Below, one piece after another: positions 16,139 to 29,709 of a stretch of 64,000 nt of DNA. The stretch spans positions 1-64,000 of the forward strand of contig SVAY01000007.1 in NCBI GenBank assembly GCA_015059185.1, given 5' to 3'. The stretch's first letter is position 1. Each line of letters starts with the position of its first letter. A program made the translations under genes and the position numbers. The notes below the pieces were generated by a model. The model saw only the letters and a list, made by a program, of their open reading frames with translations, had not been told where the DNA came from and did no database searches. The DNA comes from Erysipelotrichaceae bacterium (GTDB lineage Bacteria > Bacillota_I > Bacilli_A > RFN20 > CAG-826).

Positions 16139-17879
16139 ACTTAGAGCCCTTATAGATAATTTAAAACATAAACCTGGTGTTTATTTAATGTATGACAAAG
16201 ACAATACCATCATTTATGTTGGCAAAGCTAAAGACTTACAAAAAAGAGTGAGCCAATATTTCTTACGCCCTCATGAAGGAAAAGTGCAAGCAATGGTTTC
16301 TCATGTTGACCATTTTGAAACGATACAAATGAATAATGAAAAAGAAGCGTTTCTATTAGAAATGAATCTCATTCACGAACATTTACCACGTTATAACATC
16401 TTACTTAAAGATGATAGCCATTATCCTTATATCGCTTTAAAGAAAAAAGGTGACCCAACCTTAATGATTAAAAGGAATAATAAAGATAAAGCTTATACAT
16501 ATTTTGGACCATTCCCTAATTCGGGTGCGGCTTTTAGCATGATTGATTTATTAAATAAAATCTTTCCAATTAGAAAATGTAAGAACATCCCAATGACGAG
16601 TTGTTTATATTATCATCTTGGTCAATGTTTAGCCCCTTGCATCAATAAAATTGATGAAGAAACATATGATAATCTTAGAAGTGAGATATCTAATTTCCTT
16701 TCTGGAGATAACTCTAAACAATATAACGAGATAAAAGTAAAGATGATGAAAGCCAGTGAAGAGATGAATTATGAACTTGCTAAAGAATATCATGATATTT
16801 TAAAAGCAATTGAACATATCAACACTTCTCAAACAGTAGAATCTAAAGATAAAACAAATAGAGATATATTTGGTTATTCATCTCGTGAAGGCTATATTGC
16901 TTTAGCGATGATTCTATTTAGAAATGGTTTATTACTCGGTAAAGAAGTGTGGGTTGTAGAATCATTTGGAAATAACGAAGAACAAGTGGGAGAACTTATC
17001 TCTCAATATTATTCAACTCATCCTCTTCCTACTGAAATCATTGTGAATTCAAATATCATCACAGATAACTTAAGAGATATATTAGATACCAATGTTGTCA
17101 GTGTTACCAGAGGTAAACTTAATGATTTAATCTTAACTTGTATTGATAACGCGAATAATGCTTTAGATCAATATTTCTTAAGCGCGAGAGTTGATACAGA
17201 CAAATTAGCATTATTAGAGGAGCTCGGTCGTATTATTAATATTCCAACTCCGTATCATATTGAATTATTCGATAATTCTCATATCCAAGGTTCTTCCCCT
17301 GTTGGAGCAATGGTGGCTTTTATTAACGGTGAACCTGCAAAGAAGTTATATCGTAAATTTAATATTGAACATGAAGAGAGTAGAGACGACATTGCTTCGA
17401 TGAAAGAAGTAACATTTAGACATTATAAGAGATTAAAAGAAGAGAATAAGAAATTACCTGATTTAATCTTAGTCGATGGTGGACTTATTCAGATTGAAGC
17501 GGCAAAAGATTCTTTAGATAAATTAGGATTAAATATAAATCTATACGGTTTATATAAAAATGATCGTCACCAAACAAGTGGTCTAATGGATGTATCTGGT
17601 AATACCTATCCAATTGAAAATAAGAATCTATTCTTCTTATTAACAAGGATGCAAGATGAAATTCATAGATTTGCAATTACATTCCATCGAGAAAAACGAA
17701 ATAAGAAAATGACGGCATCTATTTTAGATGACATTAAAGGACTCGGTAGTAGAAGAGCCCAAATGATTAGAAAAGCTTATCCAGATATTGTTGAACTGAA
17801 AAATGCTTCAATAAATGAATTAGCTCAAATTATCCCTTTAGAAGTAGCGGAAGCTTTATATAATAAACTTCATCAATAA
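16128..17879 (+). CDS. uvrC: Excinuclease ABC subunit C
   Basis: UvrC makes the two incisions of nucleotide excision repair with UvrA and UvrB. The 583 residues contain the GIY-YIG nuclease domain (PGVYLMYDKDNTIIYVGKAKDLQKR), the cysteine-rich CLYYHLGQCLAPC segment and a UVR motif (about 200-240). The RNase H-like C-terminal nuclease shows ELFDNSHIQGSSPVGAMV and LILVDGG, and a terminal helix-hairpin-helix (DIKGLGSRRAQMIRKAYP) closes it. It overlaps mutS2, so the two DNA-repair genes are co-transcribed. Start is the ATG in the overlap. Confidence 0.96.
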   Translation: MTDKLRALIDNLKHKPGVYLMYDKDNTIIYVGKAKDLQKRVSQYFLRPHEGKVQAMVSHVDHFETIQMNNEKEAFLLEMNLIHEHLPRYNILLKDDSHYPYIALKKKGDPTLMIKRNNKDKAYTYFGPFPNSGAAFSMIDLLNKIFPIRKCKNIPMTSCLYYHLGQCLAPCINKIDEETYDNLRSEISNFLSGDNSKQYNEIKVKMMKASEEMNYELAKEYHDILKAIEHINTSQTVESKDKTNRDIFGYSSREGYIALAMILFRNGLLLGKEVWVVESFGNNEEQVGELISQYYSTHPLPTEIIVNSNIITDNLRDILDTNVVSVTRGKLNDLILTCIDNANNALDQYFLSARVDTDKLALLEELGRIINIPTPYHIELFDNSHIQGSSPVGAMVAFINGEPAKKLYRKFNIEHEESRDDIASMKEVTFRHYKRLKEENKKLPDLILVDGGLIQIEAAKDSLDKLGLNINLYGLYKNDRHQTSGLMDVSGNTYPIENKNLFFLLTRMQDEIHRFAITFHREKRNKKMTASILDDIKGLGSRRAQMIRKAYPDIVELKNASINELAQIIPLEVAEALYNKLHQ

Positions 17880-17882
17880 GTA

Positions 17883-17914
17883 TTGAAAAAAGATAATTAT
17901 TCATTTAATATAAT
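17883..17914 (+). promoter_or_regulatory. Predicted tRNA-Arg promoter
   Basis: TTGAAA (17883-17888) and TATAAT (17909-17914) precede the tRNA by 7 bases. The 20-base spacer is long, so the -35 assignment is tentative. Confidence 0.5.
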
Positions 17915-17921
17915 ATTCGCT

Positions 17922-17998
17922 GCGCTTGTAGCTCAGTTGGATAGAGCAACAGCCTTCTAAGCTGTGGGTCAGGCGTTCGAGTCGCCTCAAGCGCGCCA
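17922..17998 (+). tRNA. tRNA-Arg(UCU)
   Basis: The 77-base sequence folds as a cloverleaf. The acceptor stem is GCGCTTG/CAAGCGC, the D-arm contains AGCTCAGTTGGATAGAGC, and the anticodon stem is ACAGC/GCTGT with loop CTTCTAA (anticodon TCT). The T-arm GGCG-TTCGAGT-CGCC and an encoded CCA complete it. Its last 14 bases recur downstream at 19649 and, with one change, at 21342, marking it as an integration site for mobile DNA. Confidence 0.97.
17985..17998 (+). repeat. att-like core at the tRNA 3' end
   Basis: CCTCAAGCGCGCCA forms the 3' half of the acceptor/T-arm. It is repeated exactly at 19649-19662 and with one substitution at 21342-21355. Such duplication of a tRNA 3' end is the usual trace of tyrosine-recombinase integration. 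Confidence 0.8.
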
Positions 17999-18011
17999 AT
18001 GCTGCTAAATT

Positions 18012-18035
18012 GCCTGAATAGTTTCAGGCTTTTTT
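18012..18035 (+). terminator. Terminator after tRNA-Arg
   Basis: GCCTGAA/TTCAGGC stem (18012-18018, 18023-18029) followed by six T. Confidence 0.85.
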
Positions 18036-18191
18036 GTTGGCTATTATTGATATGTATCGCAAGGTAAATGCGACCTAGAATATTAGTATAATTCTATTTT
18101 TTTCACTTCAAATAAAACATAGAACTTAGAAAAACTTAAAATATTTGTAATTTTTCCAAGATAATGTAATAATTTAGTCGAGGTATTTAAT

Positions 18192-19409
18192 ATGTTATTA
18201 AAAAGAGAAAACTGTTTGTCAAGAATACGCCCTTTTTATAATGCGGATGTTGTTAAAATATTGACTGGTTCAAGAAGAGCTGGAAAATCTAAAGTTATTG
18301 AATTAATCATTCAAGAATTAAAAGAATCAGGTATAAAAGATAAAGATATTATCTATATAAATTTTGAAGATTTGAAATACGATGAAATCGATGATTATAA
18401 AAACCTAAACGACTACGTATTAAAAAACAAAGGAAGTGGCAAACAATATTTGTTTTTTGATGAAATACAGCATGTTGCTTCTTTCGAAAAAGCAATTAAT
18501 TCGTTTAGAGTCTCTTTTGATTGTTCTATTTTTATTACTGGTTCTAATTCAAAAATGCTATCTACCGAGATTTCTACTTTACTAACTGGCAGGATTATCG
18601 AATTTAACATTTACCCATTTACTTTTTCTGAATCAAACGAATATTTAAAGTTAAATCATCTTAATGAGATTGATTTTAATAATTATCTTCGTTTAGGCGG
18701 ATACCCTTTAAGATTAGAAATAAATAATGAAAAAGCCGAAAGAGATTATTTAAATGAATTATTTGAAAATATTTGCCAAAAAGATATTTTTGTTAGAGAT
18801 TCGGAAATCGAGAAGAATAAATTTGTTAAAATTGCAAAATATGTGCTATTAAATGCGGGATGTGATTTTAATCCTGAAAGAATATATAACTTTTTAAAAA
18901 CTGAAAATGGTGGCAAAGAATACTGCGCCTTGAGCTCTATCTATAATTATTTAGAAAAGATGGAGATGAGCTTTCTAATCAAACCAATTTATAGATATAA
19001 CATCGCCGGTAAAGCTGTACTTAAATCCAATCCAAAATATTACGCAATTGATAATGGCATGAGATACATATGCTCAAATGGTAATAATTATGATAGGGGA
19101 AAATTTCTAGAAAATGTTATTTTACTTGAACTTTTATCTAGAGATTACGAAGTTTTTGTTGGTAAGACATATAAAGGCGAAGTTGATTTTGTGGCTTCTA
19201 AAGATGGTAAAAAATGTTTTATCCAAGTAGCATTAACAATGGAGCAACAGGAAACTATAGATAGAGAATTTGGCGCATTTAGTCCTATTAAAGATGGGTC
19301 GCCAAAATATGTTATATCTTTAGATCAAATAGATATGTCACGCGATGGTATCACTCATATAAATGTTATAGACTTTTTACTCAAGAAGGTTGATTTATAT
19401 ATTAGTTAA
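18192..19409 (+). CDS. AAA-type ATPase, DUF4143 family (island copy 1)
   Basis: The 405-residue protein has Walker A TGSRRAGKSKV (about 27-37), Walker B QYLFFDEIQHV, the sensor-like FITGSNSKML and an LTGR motif. A C-terminal DUF4143-type domain follows. The end has a nuclease-like fold signature GEVDFV...CFIQVA in which the usual ExK is replaced by QVA. Such STAND-like ATPases are numerous in anaerobic bacteria and their role is unknown; defence or toxin roles have been suggested but not shown. A GAGGT sequence precedes the start. It lies alone between two att-like repeats and is related to the genes at 19957, 31291 and 54089. Confidence 0.85.
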   Translation: MLLKRENCLSRIRPFYNADVVKILTGSRRAGKSKVIELIIQELKESGIKDKDIIYINFEDLKYDEIDDYKNLNDYVLKNKGSGKQYLFFDEIQHVASFEKAINSFRVSFDCSIFITGSNSKMLSTEISTLLTGRIIEFNIYPFTFSESNEYLKLNHLNEIDFNNYLRLGGYPLRLEINNEKAERDYLNELFENICQKDIFVRDSEIEKNKFVKIAKYVLLNAGCDFNPERIYNFLKTENGGKEYCALSSIYNYLEKMEMSFLIKPIYRYNIAGKAVLKSNPKYYAIDNGMRYICSNGNNYDRGKFLENVILLELLSRDYEVFVGKTYKGEVDFVASKDGKKCFIQVALTMEQQETIDREFGAFSPIKDGSPKYVISLDQIDMSRDGITHINVIDFLLKKVDLYIS

Positions 19410-19549
19410 TGAATTCCATACCCAATGTATTTAGTGCTTCTGATAATACATTTATTATTTAAAAGTTATGCATCGGATTACAAACAGAGTTAATTTTTGT
19501 GACTGATTGATGTATCGCATCGCAAACACAAAGACATAATCGTATATAA

Positions 19550-19826
19550 TCCCTGATATAAGTTGGTGATTTTTTTGTAAATTCAGCTTTTAAATAAACC
19601 TAACTTTTTGCAAATATAGCATATAAACAAACCTGACTTTTTGCAAAACCTCAAGCGCGCCATTGATTTAATTCCCTATTCAAAAATAGGGCTTTATTTT
19701 GTACCATAAAGGTGGGTGGGGATATGGAGAATATACCCTCCGCTTAGTCGGAATGGAGACCTTAAACACATTCGCTTAGTGGTGGCGCACCTTAAAACGC
19801 CTTTTTTTGTACCATTTTTGCCAGAT
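19550..19826 (+). repeat. Island repeat unit, copy 1 (att core plus conserved flank)
   Basis: This 548-base gene-free gap holds a unit that recurs at 21259-21507. In order it has a GAT...TTGGTGATTTTTTT stretch and two copies of an AAACCTAACTTTTTGCAAA-like motif (19595-19647). The tRNA-Arg 3' end (19649-19662) comes next, then a CCCTATT/AATAGGG terminator-like hairpin. About 130 bases of near-identical sequence containing GGTGGGTGGGG and GTGGTGGCGCACC close the unit. The two copies are almost identical from the att core onward. No open reading frame explains the conservation. Confidence 0.8.
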
Positions 19827-19866
19827 TTTTGCCATTTTTGCCAGATTTTTGCCAGATTTTTGCCAT
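19814..19866 (-). repeat. Short tandem repeat of TTTTTGCC(A/AGAT)
   Basis: Five TTTTTGCC units occur in 53 bases. On the minus strand they read as Gly-Lys-Asn/Ala-Lys-like spacers similar to those before the relic at 32784. They may be a leftover of the same winged-helix/AlbA-type gene family. Confidence 0.55.
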
Positions 19867-19956
19867 AACAATTATTAATTTGCCAAAAATGTCATTTTTT
19901 GTTTGAATCTGTACAAAAATGTTGAAATTCAAACGAATAACTTGTAGTATTTTCTT

Positions 19957-21189
19957 ATGGAAAATATAATACGAAGCAAATATATCGAAAGAATTAGACC
20001 TTATTATGAGTCTGATTTAATTAAGGTTATCACTGGTGTTAGGAGGTGTGGAAAATCTGTAATTTTATCGCAAATAATTGGTGAAATTCAGAGTAAAGTT
20101 GATTCTGCCCATATTATTAAAATCGATTTGGAAAGCGTTGAAGGCAGAAAAATTAACACTTGTGAAAAATTAGAAAGTAAAATTTCGAATCTAATATTAG
20201 ACAACAATAAATACTATGTTTTTATAGATGAAATTCAAAATATTAATAATTTTGAGGTCGCACTTGCGTCTATTAGAGTCAGTTTTAACTGTTCTATTTT
20301 TGTTACTGGAAGTAATTCGAAACTCTTGAGTGGAAAATTACAAGATAAACTAACCGGTAGAGCGAAGGAGTTCGAAGTATTACCGTTTACGTTTTCTGAA
20401 TATATAGAATTTAAACAAATTAACCATTTACCTTTCGATTATGATGAGGATTTCAAGGATTATTTAAAACTTGGCGGCATGCCTCAAAGATTTAACGAAA
20501 GTAATGAAATGGAAGTCAGAAGATATCTTAGAGGTATATTTGACTCCATTATTGAAAAAGATGTGTTTAGTGCGCATAAGAAAATAAATAAAAATGAATT
20601 TAAACGTATAGCTAATTATGTTTTGTCAGAGTCTGGAAAGCCATTCTCATCGATGTCGGCCGCTAAAGCTTTGGAAAAAGGCATTGACAATGAAAAAGCA
20701 AGATCAAAGTCGATTACTATAAATAACTATTTGGAATATTTAATTGAAAGCTATTTAATCACTGAATGTGAACCCCATTATCAAAAGGGAAAAGAAAGAT
20801 TAAATGGAACAAAAAAATATTATCCTGTCGATATTGGAATGAAAAATTCTTTGGGATTAAACGCTAGCATAGATGAAACGTTTTCTTTAGAATGGGTCAT
20901 CTATAACGAATTGGTGTCAAGAGGCTATGAAGTTTTTTATGAAAAATTAAGAGATGGTGAAATAGACTTCACCGTTGTAAACGGAAATAAAAAATGTTTT
21001 GTTCAAGTCTCATATTATATGGAAAATGAATCCACATTAAATCGAGAATATGGCGCTTTTGATAAGATTAGAGACAATTCACCAAAATATGTGTTCTCTT
21101 TGGATAAAAAAGATTCGTCTAGAAATGGCATCACCCATATAAATATTATCGACTTTTTGACTAATAAAGTTGATCTAATGTTTTCATAA
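19957..21189 (+). CDS. AAA-type ATPase, DUF4143 family (island copy 2)
   Basis: The 410-residue protein is a clear paralogue of the gene at 18192. Walker A is TGVRRCGKSVI, Walker B is YYVFIDEIQNI, and FVTGSNSKLLSGKL and LTGRAKEFEVLPFTFSEY follow. The DUF4143 domain ends with GEIDFTV...CFVQVSYYM, again without the catalytic Lys of a nuclease. Both proteins end in an almost identical HINxIDFLxxKVDL tail. A -10-like region precedes the start but no ribosome binding site is clear. The gene sits between two copies of the att-bearing repeat, so it could be a unit gained by a separate integration. Confidence 0.85.
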   Translation: MENIIRSKYIERIRPYYESDLIKVITGVRRCGKSVILSQIIGEIQSKVDSAHIIKIDLESVEGRKINTCEKLESKISNLILDNNKYYVFIDEIQNINNFEVALASIRVSFNCSIFVTGSNSKLLSGKLQDKLTGRAKEFEVLPFTFSEYIEFKQINHLPFDYDEDFKDYLKLGGMPQRFNESNEMEVRRYLRGIFDSIIEKDVFSAHKKINKNEFKRIANYVLSESGKPFSSMSAAKALEKGIDNEKARSKSITINNYLEYLIESYLITECEPHYQKGKERLNGTKKYYPVDIGMKNSLGLNASIDETFSLEWVIYNELVSRGYEVFYEKLRDGEIDFTVVNGNKKCFVQVSYYMENESTLNREYGAFDKIRDNSPKYVFSLDKKDSSRNGITHINIIDFLTNKVDLMFS

Positions 21190-21258
21190 CTTTCGTTTGA
21201 ATTTTAACAAAAAAACAGAAATTCAAATGATAAATATGCATTGGCTCTAACGCTCAGG

Positions 21259-21507
21259 GACAGATTCGTAAATAATTCTTGATACAAGTTGGTGATTTTT
21301 TTGCAAATTCAGCTTTGAAATAAACCTAACTTTTTGCAAAACCTCAAGCGTGCCATTGATTTAATTCCCTATTCAAAAATAGGGTTTTATTTTGTACCAT
21401 AAAGGTGGATGGGGATATGGAGAATATACCCTCCGCTTAGTCGGAATGGAGACCTTAAACCCATTCGCTTAGTGGTGGCGCACCTTAAAACGCTTTTTTT
21501 GTACCAT
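21259..21507 (+). repeat. Island repeat unit, copy 2
   Basis: Starting at CAGATTCGTAAATAATTC, this copy has one AAACCTAACTTTTTGCAAA motif, the att core with one change (21342-21355), the CCCTATT/AATAGGG hairpin and the conserved flank to TTTTTTTGTACCAT. It differs from copy 1 at only a few positions after the core. The rest of the 493-base gap before the small peptide gene holds no other recognised feature. Confidence 0.8.
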
Positions 21508-21681
21508 GAAAAACTATAAAGAATTTTGTTGCTTACTATTGCATAAAGCTGCCGAAAAATATTATTGGTGTATTTCGTGCTTTATATAACACGAAAATAC
21601 GTAAAGATTATATTGTAAAAAAAGATATGAATATTTACACTTTAATTGAGTAATAGATTACCAATTAGAAAGGAGGTTCCT

Positions 21682-21891
21682 GTGACAATTATCTGGCAAG
21701 CAATTCAAGCGATTTGGTCTGGAATGATAGTGGGATTCAAGGCTTTCTTTTCAGCACTTCCAATTTATGATGCAATAAGTGGTATTCAAGATCAAATCTG
21801 GGCTGCATTTTTAGGTGTTCCTGTAATAGTTATAAGTATTGGTGGAATACTAATCAGCTCTTTTAAACTAGTTGCTAAAATTCTGAAATAG
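21682..21891 (+). CDS. Small hydrophobic protein of unknown function
   Basis: A GTG start with a perfect AAAGGAGG site five bases upstream gives a 69-residue product. The in-frame TTG 36 bases earlier would place the Shine-Dalgarno sequence inside the gene, so GTG is preferred. The protein has an amphipathic, Trp-containing N-terminus (MTIIWQAIQAIWSG) and a hydrophobic C-terminal half ending in Lys, consistent with one or two membrane segments. I do not recognise the family. It lies 98 bases before hsdR. It could be a small membrane toxin, a phage or plasmid membrane peptide, or part of the defence locus. Confidence 0.6.
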   Translation: MTIIWQAIQAIWSGMIVGFKAFFSALPIYDAISGIQDQIWAAFLGVPVIVISIGGILISSFKLVAKILK

Positions 21892-21988
21892 ACATTTAAC
21901 CAAAATAAAAGATATAAACGAATCTTCCAAAGTGATATAATCACATTATTGGAAGGTCTTTTAATATAAGACCAAATACGGGATATGG

Positions 21989-26179
<4,191 letters not shown>

Positions 26180-26180
<1 letters not shown>

Positions 26181-27517
26181 TGGATGTTGAAAAAATAAAA
26201 CAAAAAATCCTCGACCTAGCCATAAGGGGAAAGCTTGTTCCGCAAGACCCAAACGATGAACCTGCATCAGTGTTGATTGAAAAGATAAAAGCCGAAAAAG
26301 CTAAACTAGTTAAAGAAGGGAAAATTAAAGCTTCAAAAGAAGAATCTTACATTTTTAAAGGTTCGGATAATTTCTATTATGAGAAAATAGGCAACAAAAC
26401 CACTTGCATTCAGGATGAAATCCCTTTTGAAATTCCAAGTACCTGGCAATGGACGAGGATAAATAATATTGGAGAAATAATTGGTGGCGGAACTCCATCC
26501 ACAGCCAATATAGAATATTGGGATAAAGGTGATATAGTTTGGATAACCCCAGCTTATATGAGCAGGCTCGACACACCATTCATTAATGATTCGGATCGAA
26601 AAATCACAACAGAAGGTTTGCGGCATAGTTCGGCAAAATTAATGCCTGCTGGTTCAATTATAATGTCATCTAGGGCACCGATTGGCTATTTAGCAATCAA
26701 TAACGTTCCCGCTTGTACAAGTCAAGGATGCAAATCGCTAGTGCCTTATATCACTGAAACAAATATGTATATATTAAACGCTATTAAGGCAAGCATAGGA
26801 CGTGTTATAGAATCTTCCAAAGGAACAACTTTTGATGAAATATCTGGAACTCAATTTGGTAATATACTAATTCCTCTTCCACCAATAGTTGAGCAAACTA
26901 AAATTAATGAATTAATCTCAAAAGCCTTTGAAGTATTAACCAAAATAGCAGATAATAATCAACTAATTTCAAGATATACAAAAAGTGTAAAAGGCAAAAT
27001 ACTAGAGTTATTTTTTGGTGAAAATAGTTCGTATAAGTCTTATTATAAGAACGGTTTCCTTATAGATGATGTTGAGATATATGATAATTTAAGAAAACCA
27101 ATAAGTCTTAGCGAACGCGAAAAAAGATTAGAAAAAGCACAAACTCTATATCCGTATTTTGGAGCAACAGGACAAACTGGTGTTATTGATGATTATATAT
27201 TAGAAGGTGAGTATGTATTGCTGGGGGAAGATGGAGCACCTTTCTTAGATAAAACAGCAAATAAGGCATATCTTGTACAAGGAAAAATTTGGGTAAACAA
27301 TCATGCTCATGTATTAAAATCAAAAACAAATAATAAATTTTTAATGTATTATCTCAATTGGTTTGATTATTTTGATTATGTAAGTGGCACGACTAGATTA
27401 AAACTAAACCAAGCAATGATGAAGAAAATACCATTTCCAATAGTTTCGAGAGATATTAAGGAAGAAATAGTTGATAAAATAGAAAAAGCGTTTGCTATTT
27501 TAGATGTTATTAATTGA
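26180..27517 (+). CDS. hsdS: Type I restriction specificity subunit, expressed copy
   Basis: HsdS carries two target-recognition domains (TRDs) that read the two halves of a split DNA site. The 445 residues show a constant N-terminal segment (1-65, including ILDLAIRGKLVPQ and FYYEKIG) and TRD1 (about 70-235). A central conserved helix ends in FFGENSSYKSYY (about 278-289), then TRD2 and a short terminal helix follow. Only this copy has its own start and is joined to hsdM. Two DNA segments in it, at 26367-26390 and 27017-27045, recur inverted in the downstream silent cassettes. Its TRDs should therefore be exchangeable by inversion. Confidence 0.95.
26367..26390 (+). repeat. Inversion repeat IR1 in hsdS (before TRD1)
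   Basis: A 24-base sequence coding for NFYYEKI is found perfectly inverted at 29633-29656. Nineteen of its bases recur inverted at 28551-28569. It marks the 5' boundary of TRD1 in all three hsdS copies. Confidence 0.85.
27017..27045 (+). repeat. Inversion repeat IR2 in hsdS (between TRD1 and TRD2)
   Basis: A 29-base sequence coding for GENSSYKSYY is perfectly inverted at 27966-27994. Its 23-base core recurs at 29017-29039, also inverted. It marks the boundary between the two TRDs in all three copies. Confidence 0.9.
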
Positions 27518-27965
27518 TTCAAGTATGTTGTATAAAGACTTGATAGTTTTAACTATTATTAATTGTTCATTGAGTGTATGAACTTTAACTTTTAATGGAG
27601 CATATTCGGATATCCAATATCGCTTATGCGTATCGTTATTAATGTGAATTGTTTGTAATAAATAATACAGATATTCTGAATCAAATTTAGTATCATCTGC
27701 ATTAGATAAAATTTTCATTGCTGATGATTTAACCTTGAAATCAAAATCAATTATTCTTGAAGCTGTTGTAAAGTCATCAAAAATTATCACTTTTTTACCT
27801 TCGACTTTGTATATACCATCATTCTCGTTGGTATATCCTAAAATAAATGATTTTCCCGGTGTTAGAACTGGTGTTTTGTATAAATCGTTGTACTCAGTTG
27901 ATCTAACAATATATGGTCCAGGTTGCTCATATTCAAGTAACTCTCCTAAAGCATATTCTTTCTCG

Positions 27966-27994
27966 TAATAAGACTTATACGAACTATTTTCACC
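27966..27994 (-). repeat. Inverted copy of IR2 in cassette B
   Basis: Perfect 29-base inverted match to 27017-27045. Recombination between the two would exchange TRD2 only. Confidence 0.9.
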
Positions 27995-28550
27995 GAAATA
28001 AGCATCTAACAATTTATGTTTTGTATAGTCGGCTATATTTCTAATTGATTCTTGATCTTTGTTTATTTGATTGATAATGTTAAACAAATTGTCAATTTTA
28101 GCGACTATTCTTCTTTGTTCATTTTCTGGAGGTACTCCAATTTCAAGAGATAAAATTGATTCTTTCGTTATACCTGGTATAATTCCGTTCCTTTTTTCTA
28201 TCAATAACCTTTTATTAGCAAGGATAACATAATACAAGTATTTTGATAACAATCCTTTAATTGGAGCAAGCGACATAATTTGTCGTGCAATATGAACATT
28301 GCCAATATTATTAAAAGAAACGTCTCCTATTGTACCCTTAACAGTTATCAAAATATCGCCTTGGTTAGATACATTGGTAGGTTATTCTGTCCATCTATTA
28401 ATGATTAATCCATCATCTTTAAAATTGGATGCTCCAGTTATATAAGGAATCCCTTTTTTATCGTTGTTTATCATTTTTAATTGCAAATCAATACCACATT
28501 GCAAAACAATCACATTACGCAAATTAGACTTAGCCCAATTATCAGGTAAA

Positions 28551-28569
28551 TTCTCATAATAGAAATTAT
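28551..28569 (-). repeat. Inverted copy of IR1 at the start of cassette B
   Basis: Nineteen bases match the IR1 sequence in reverse orientation. It overlaps the stop codon region of cassette A, so the two cassettes are joined at the repeat. Confidence 0.85.
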
Positions 28570-29656
28570 GCAATCTTGTTCAGTACATCGAATAGAGTCG
28601 ATATTTGAGCAACTATTTCTTTTTGTTTTTCTAAAGGTGGTATTAATATTTGATATTGATTAAATAATATTTTATTTAAATGGGGTATAGCTGATCCAGT
28701 TTTAGATTCTCTTAATTTTTGCTTTTTATATAGGATAAAATAGGATAAATAATCTTCATCAATAATTTTTAAGTTAGCGCTGAAAATCTTAAATGTACTG
28801 CCCATATATCCGTCAAACGGAGCTACCATTATTTCACCAGAATTTTCACCATCGACCAGTATTACTTTTGTTCCTTTTGTGATAAAAATTCCAGATTGTC
28901 TTTGCTCTGCCTCTCTTGCTCCTCTAATTACCTTGGCTTCTAGATATGGTTGTGGGCCTTTATTTGAAATCTCTCCTTTTTCCAATTTGCAAACATCTTT
29001 TATGGCACAAGACGGATAATAAGACTTATACGAACTATTCTCATCAAAAAACGTTTCTAAAATTCTTATTTTTAATATGGCTGATATCCTGGATATCTCT
29101 TCTTTACTTTTTTTAATCCTGTTAATATATGCATCAATATTTCTAAGTGATGCTATAATCCTCTTTTGCTCGTTATAAGGAGGTAATGCAAAAGGCATTT
29201 CTTTAACTTTATCAATGTTCAAGTTATCGACACTGGATCCACCAGCTGTTGATTTAAAAAACCACATATATCCTTGGAGAATATATTGTAGAAATTCGAT
29301 ATCAATAGTTTTGTTGTATATTTCTATTGCCAACCAACCGTCATGGATGCAGCCATCGATGTTTAGAATATAAGGCCTACCAAACGACATTGAATTGGAT
29401 AGTATCAATGATCCTTTTGTCAAAAAAACGGATTTCTTAGCACTCTCTTTTTTAATTTTTTGTTTTGTTTGATTTATATATATTTCTCCAGGTTTAGTAT
29501 CTCCTATTTTAATCCAAGGAATTCCGCCAGCCTCCGTAGTTAAATGTTCTTTAATTGGTCTAGGACTTGCGCCTCTTAAAATATTGACTATTTCACCAAA
29601 TTTGCACAATTGCCACGAGTTAGGTAAATCATCTATTTTCTCATAATAGAAATTAT
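28566..29656 (-). CDS. Silent hsdS cassette A (no start codon)
   Basis: On the minus strand the frame is open from the IR1 repeat (29656-29633; CHNFYYEKIDDLPNSWQL) through TRD1, the DENSSYKSYY repeat (29017-29039) and TRD2 to a stop at 28566. No ATG occurs at the 5' end and an in-frame TAA lies just upstream of the repeat. A TTG at 29609 lies inside TRD1 and is not a credible start. The frame is uninterrupted, so after inversion both recognition domains would join the hsdS constant N-terminus in frame. It is best read as a storage cassette. Confidence 0.85.
29017..29039 (-). repeat. Inverted copy of IR2 core in cassette A
   Basis: Twenty-three bases match the IR2 core in reverse orientation; differences begin directly after it (CTC instead of TTC). 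Confidence 0.85.
29633..29656 (-). repeat. Inverted copy of IR1 at the start of cassette A
   Basis: Perfect 24-base inverted match to 26367-26390. Inversion between the two would flip about 3.3 kb and bring cassette A behind the hsdS start. Confidence 0.9.
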
Positions 29657-29709
29657 GGCAAATTATACTTCTTTGATTTTATGTATTAGAGTCATAGGAG
29701 GAAATAAAG

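Larger units (their letters stand above)
27500..28573 (-). pseudogene. Silent hsdS cassette B, interrupted by an in-frame stop
   Basis: Read on the minus strand, this starts with HNFYYENLPDNW at the IR1 repeat and lacks the constant N-terminus and an ATG. It encodes TRD1, the GENSSYKSYY repeat (27966-27994) and TRD2 ending NILESINNI. A TAA at 28382-28384 follows RWTE; the same frame continues with PTNVSNQGDILITVKGTIG, so a single codon (probably Tyr) has become a stop. The 3' end overlaps the expressed hsdS by 18 bases in convergent orientation. It is a donor of recognition domains rather than an expressed gene. TRD1 is broken as it stands, TRD2 is usable. Confidence 0.85.

Noticed and set aside
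19814-19866. Possible small CRISPR array from repeated TTTTTGCC units
   Set aside because: The units are only 8-12 bases, with no spacers of regular length and no cas genes. They resemble low-complexity coding relics.
28382-28573. Separate small gene encoding a 63-residue protein
   Set aside because: It is the start of the TRD1 of a silent hsdS cassette, cut by an in-frame stop; the same frame continues beyond the stop with matching HsdS sequence.
28566-29609. Expressed second hsdS starting at TTG 29609
   Set aside because: The TTG lies inside TRD1 and the constant N-terminus needed to join HsdM is missing. The frame continues upstream to the inversion repeat without a start codon.
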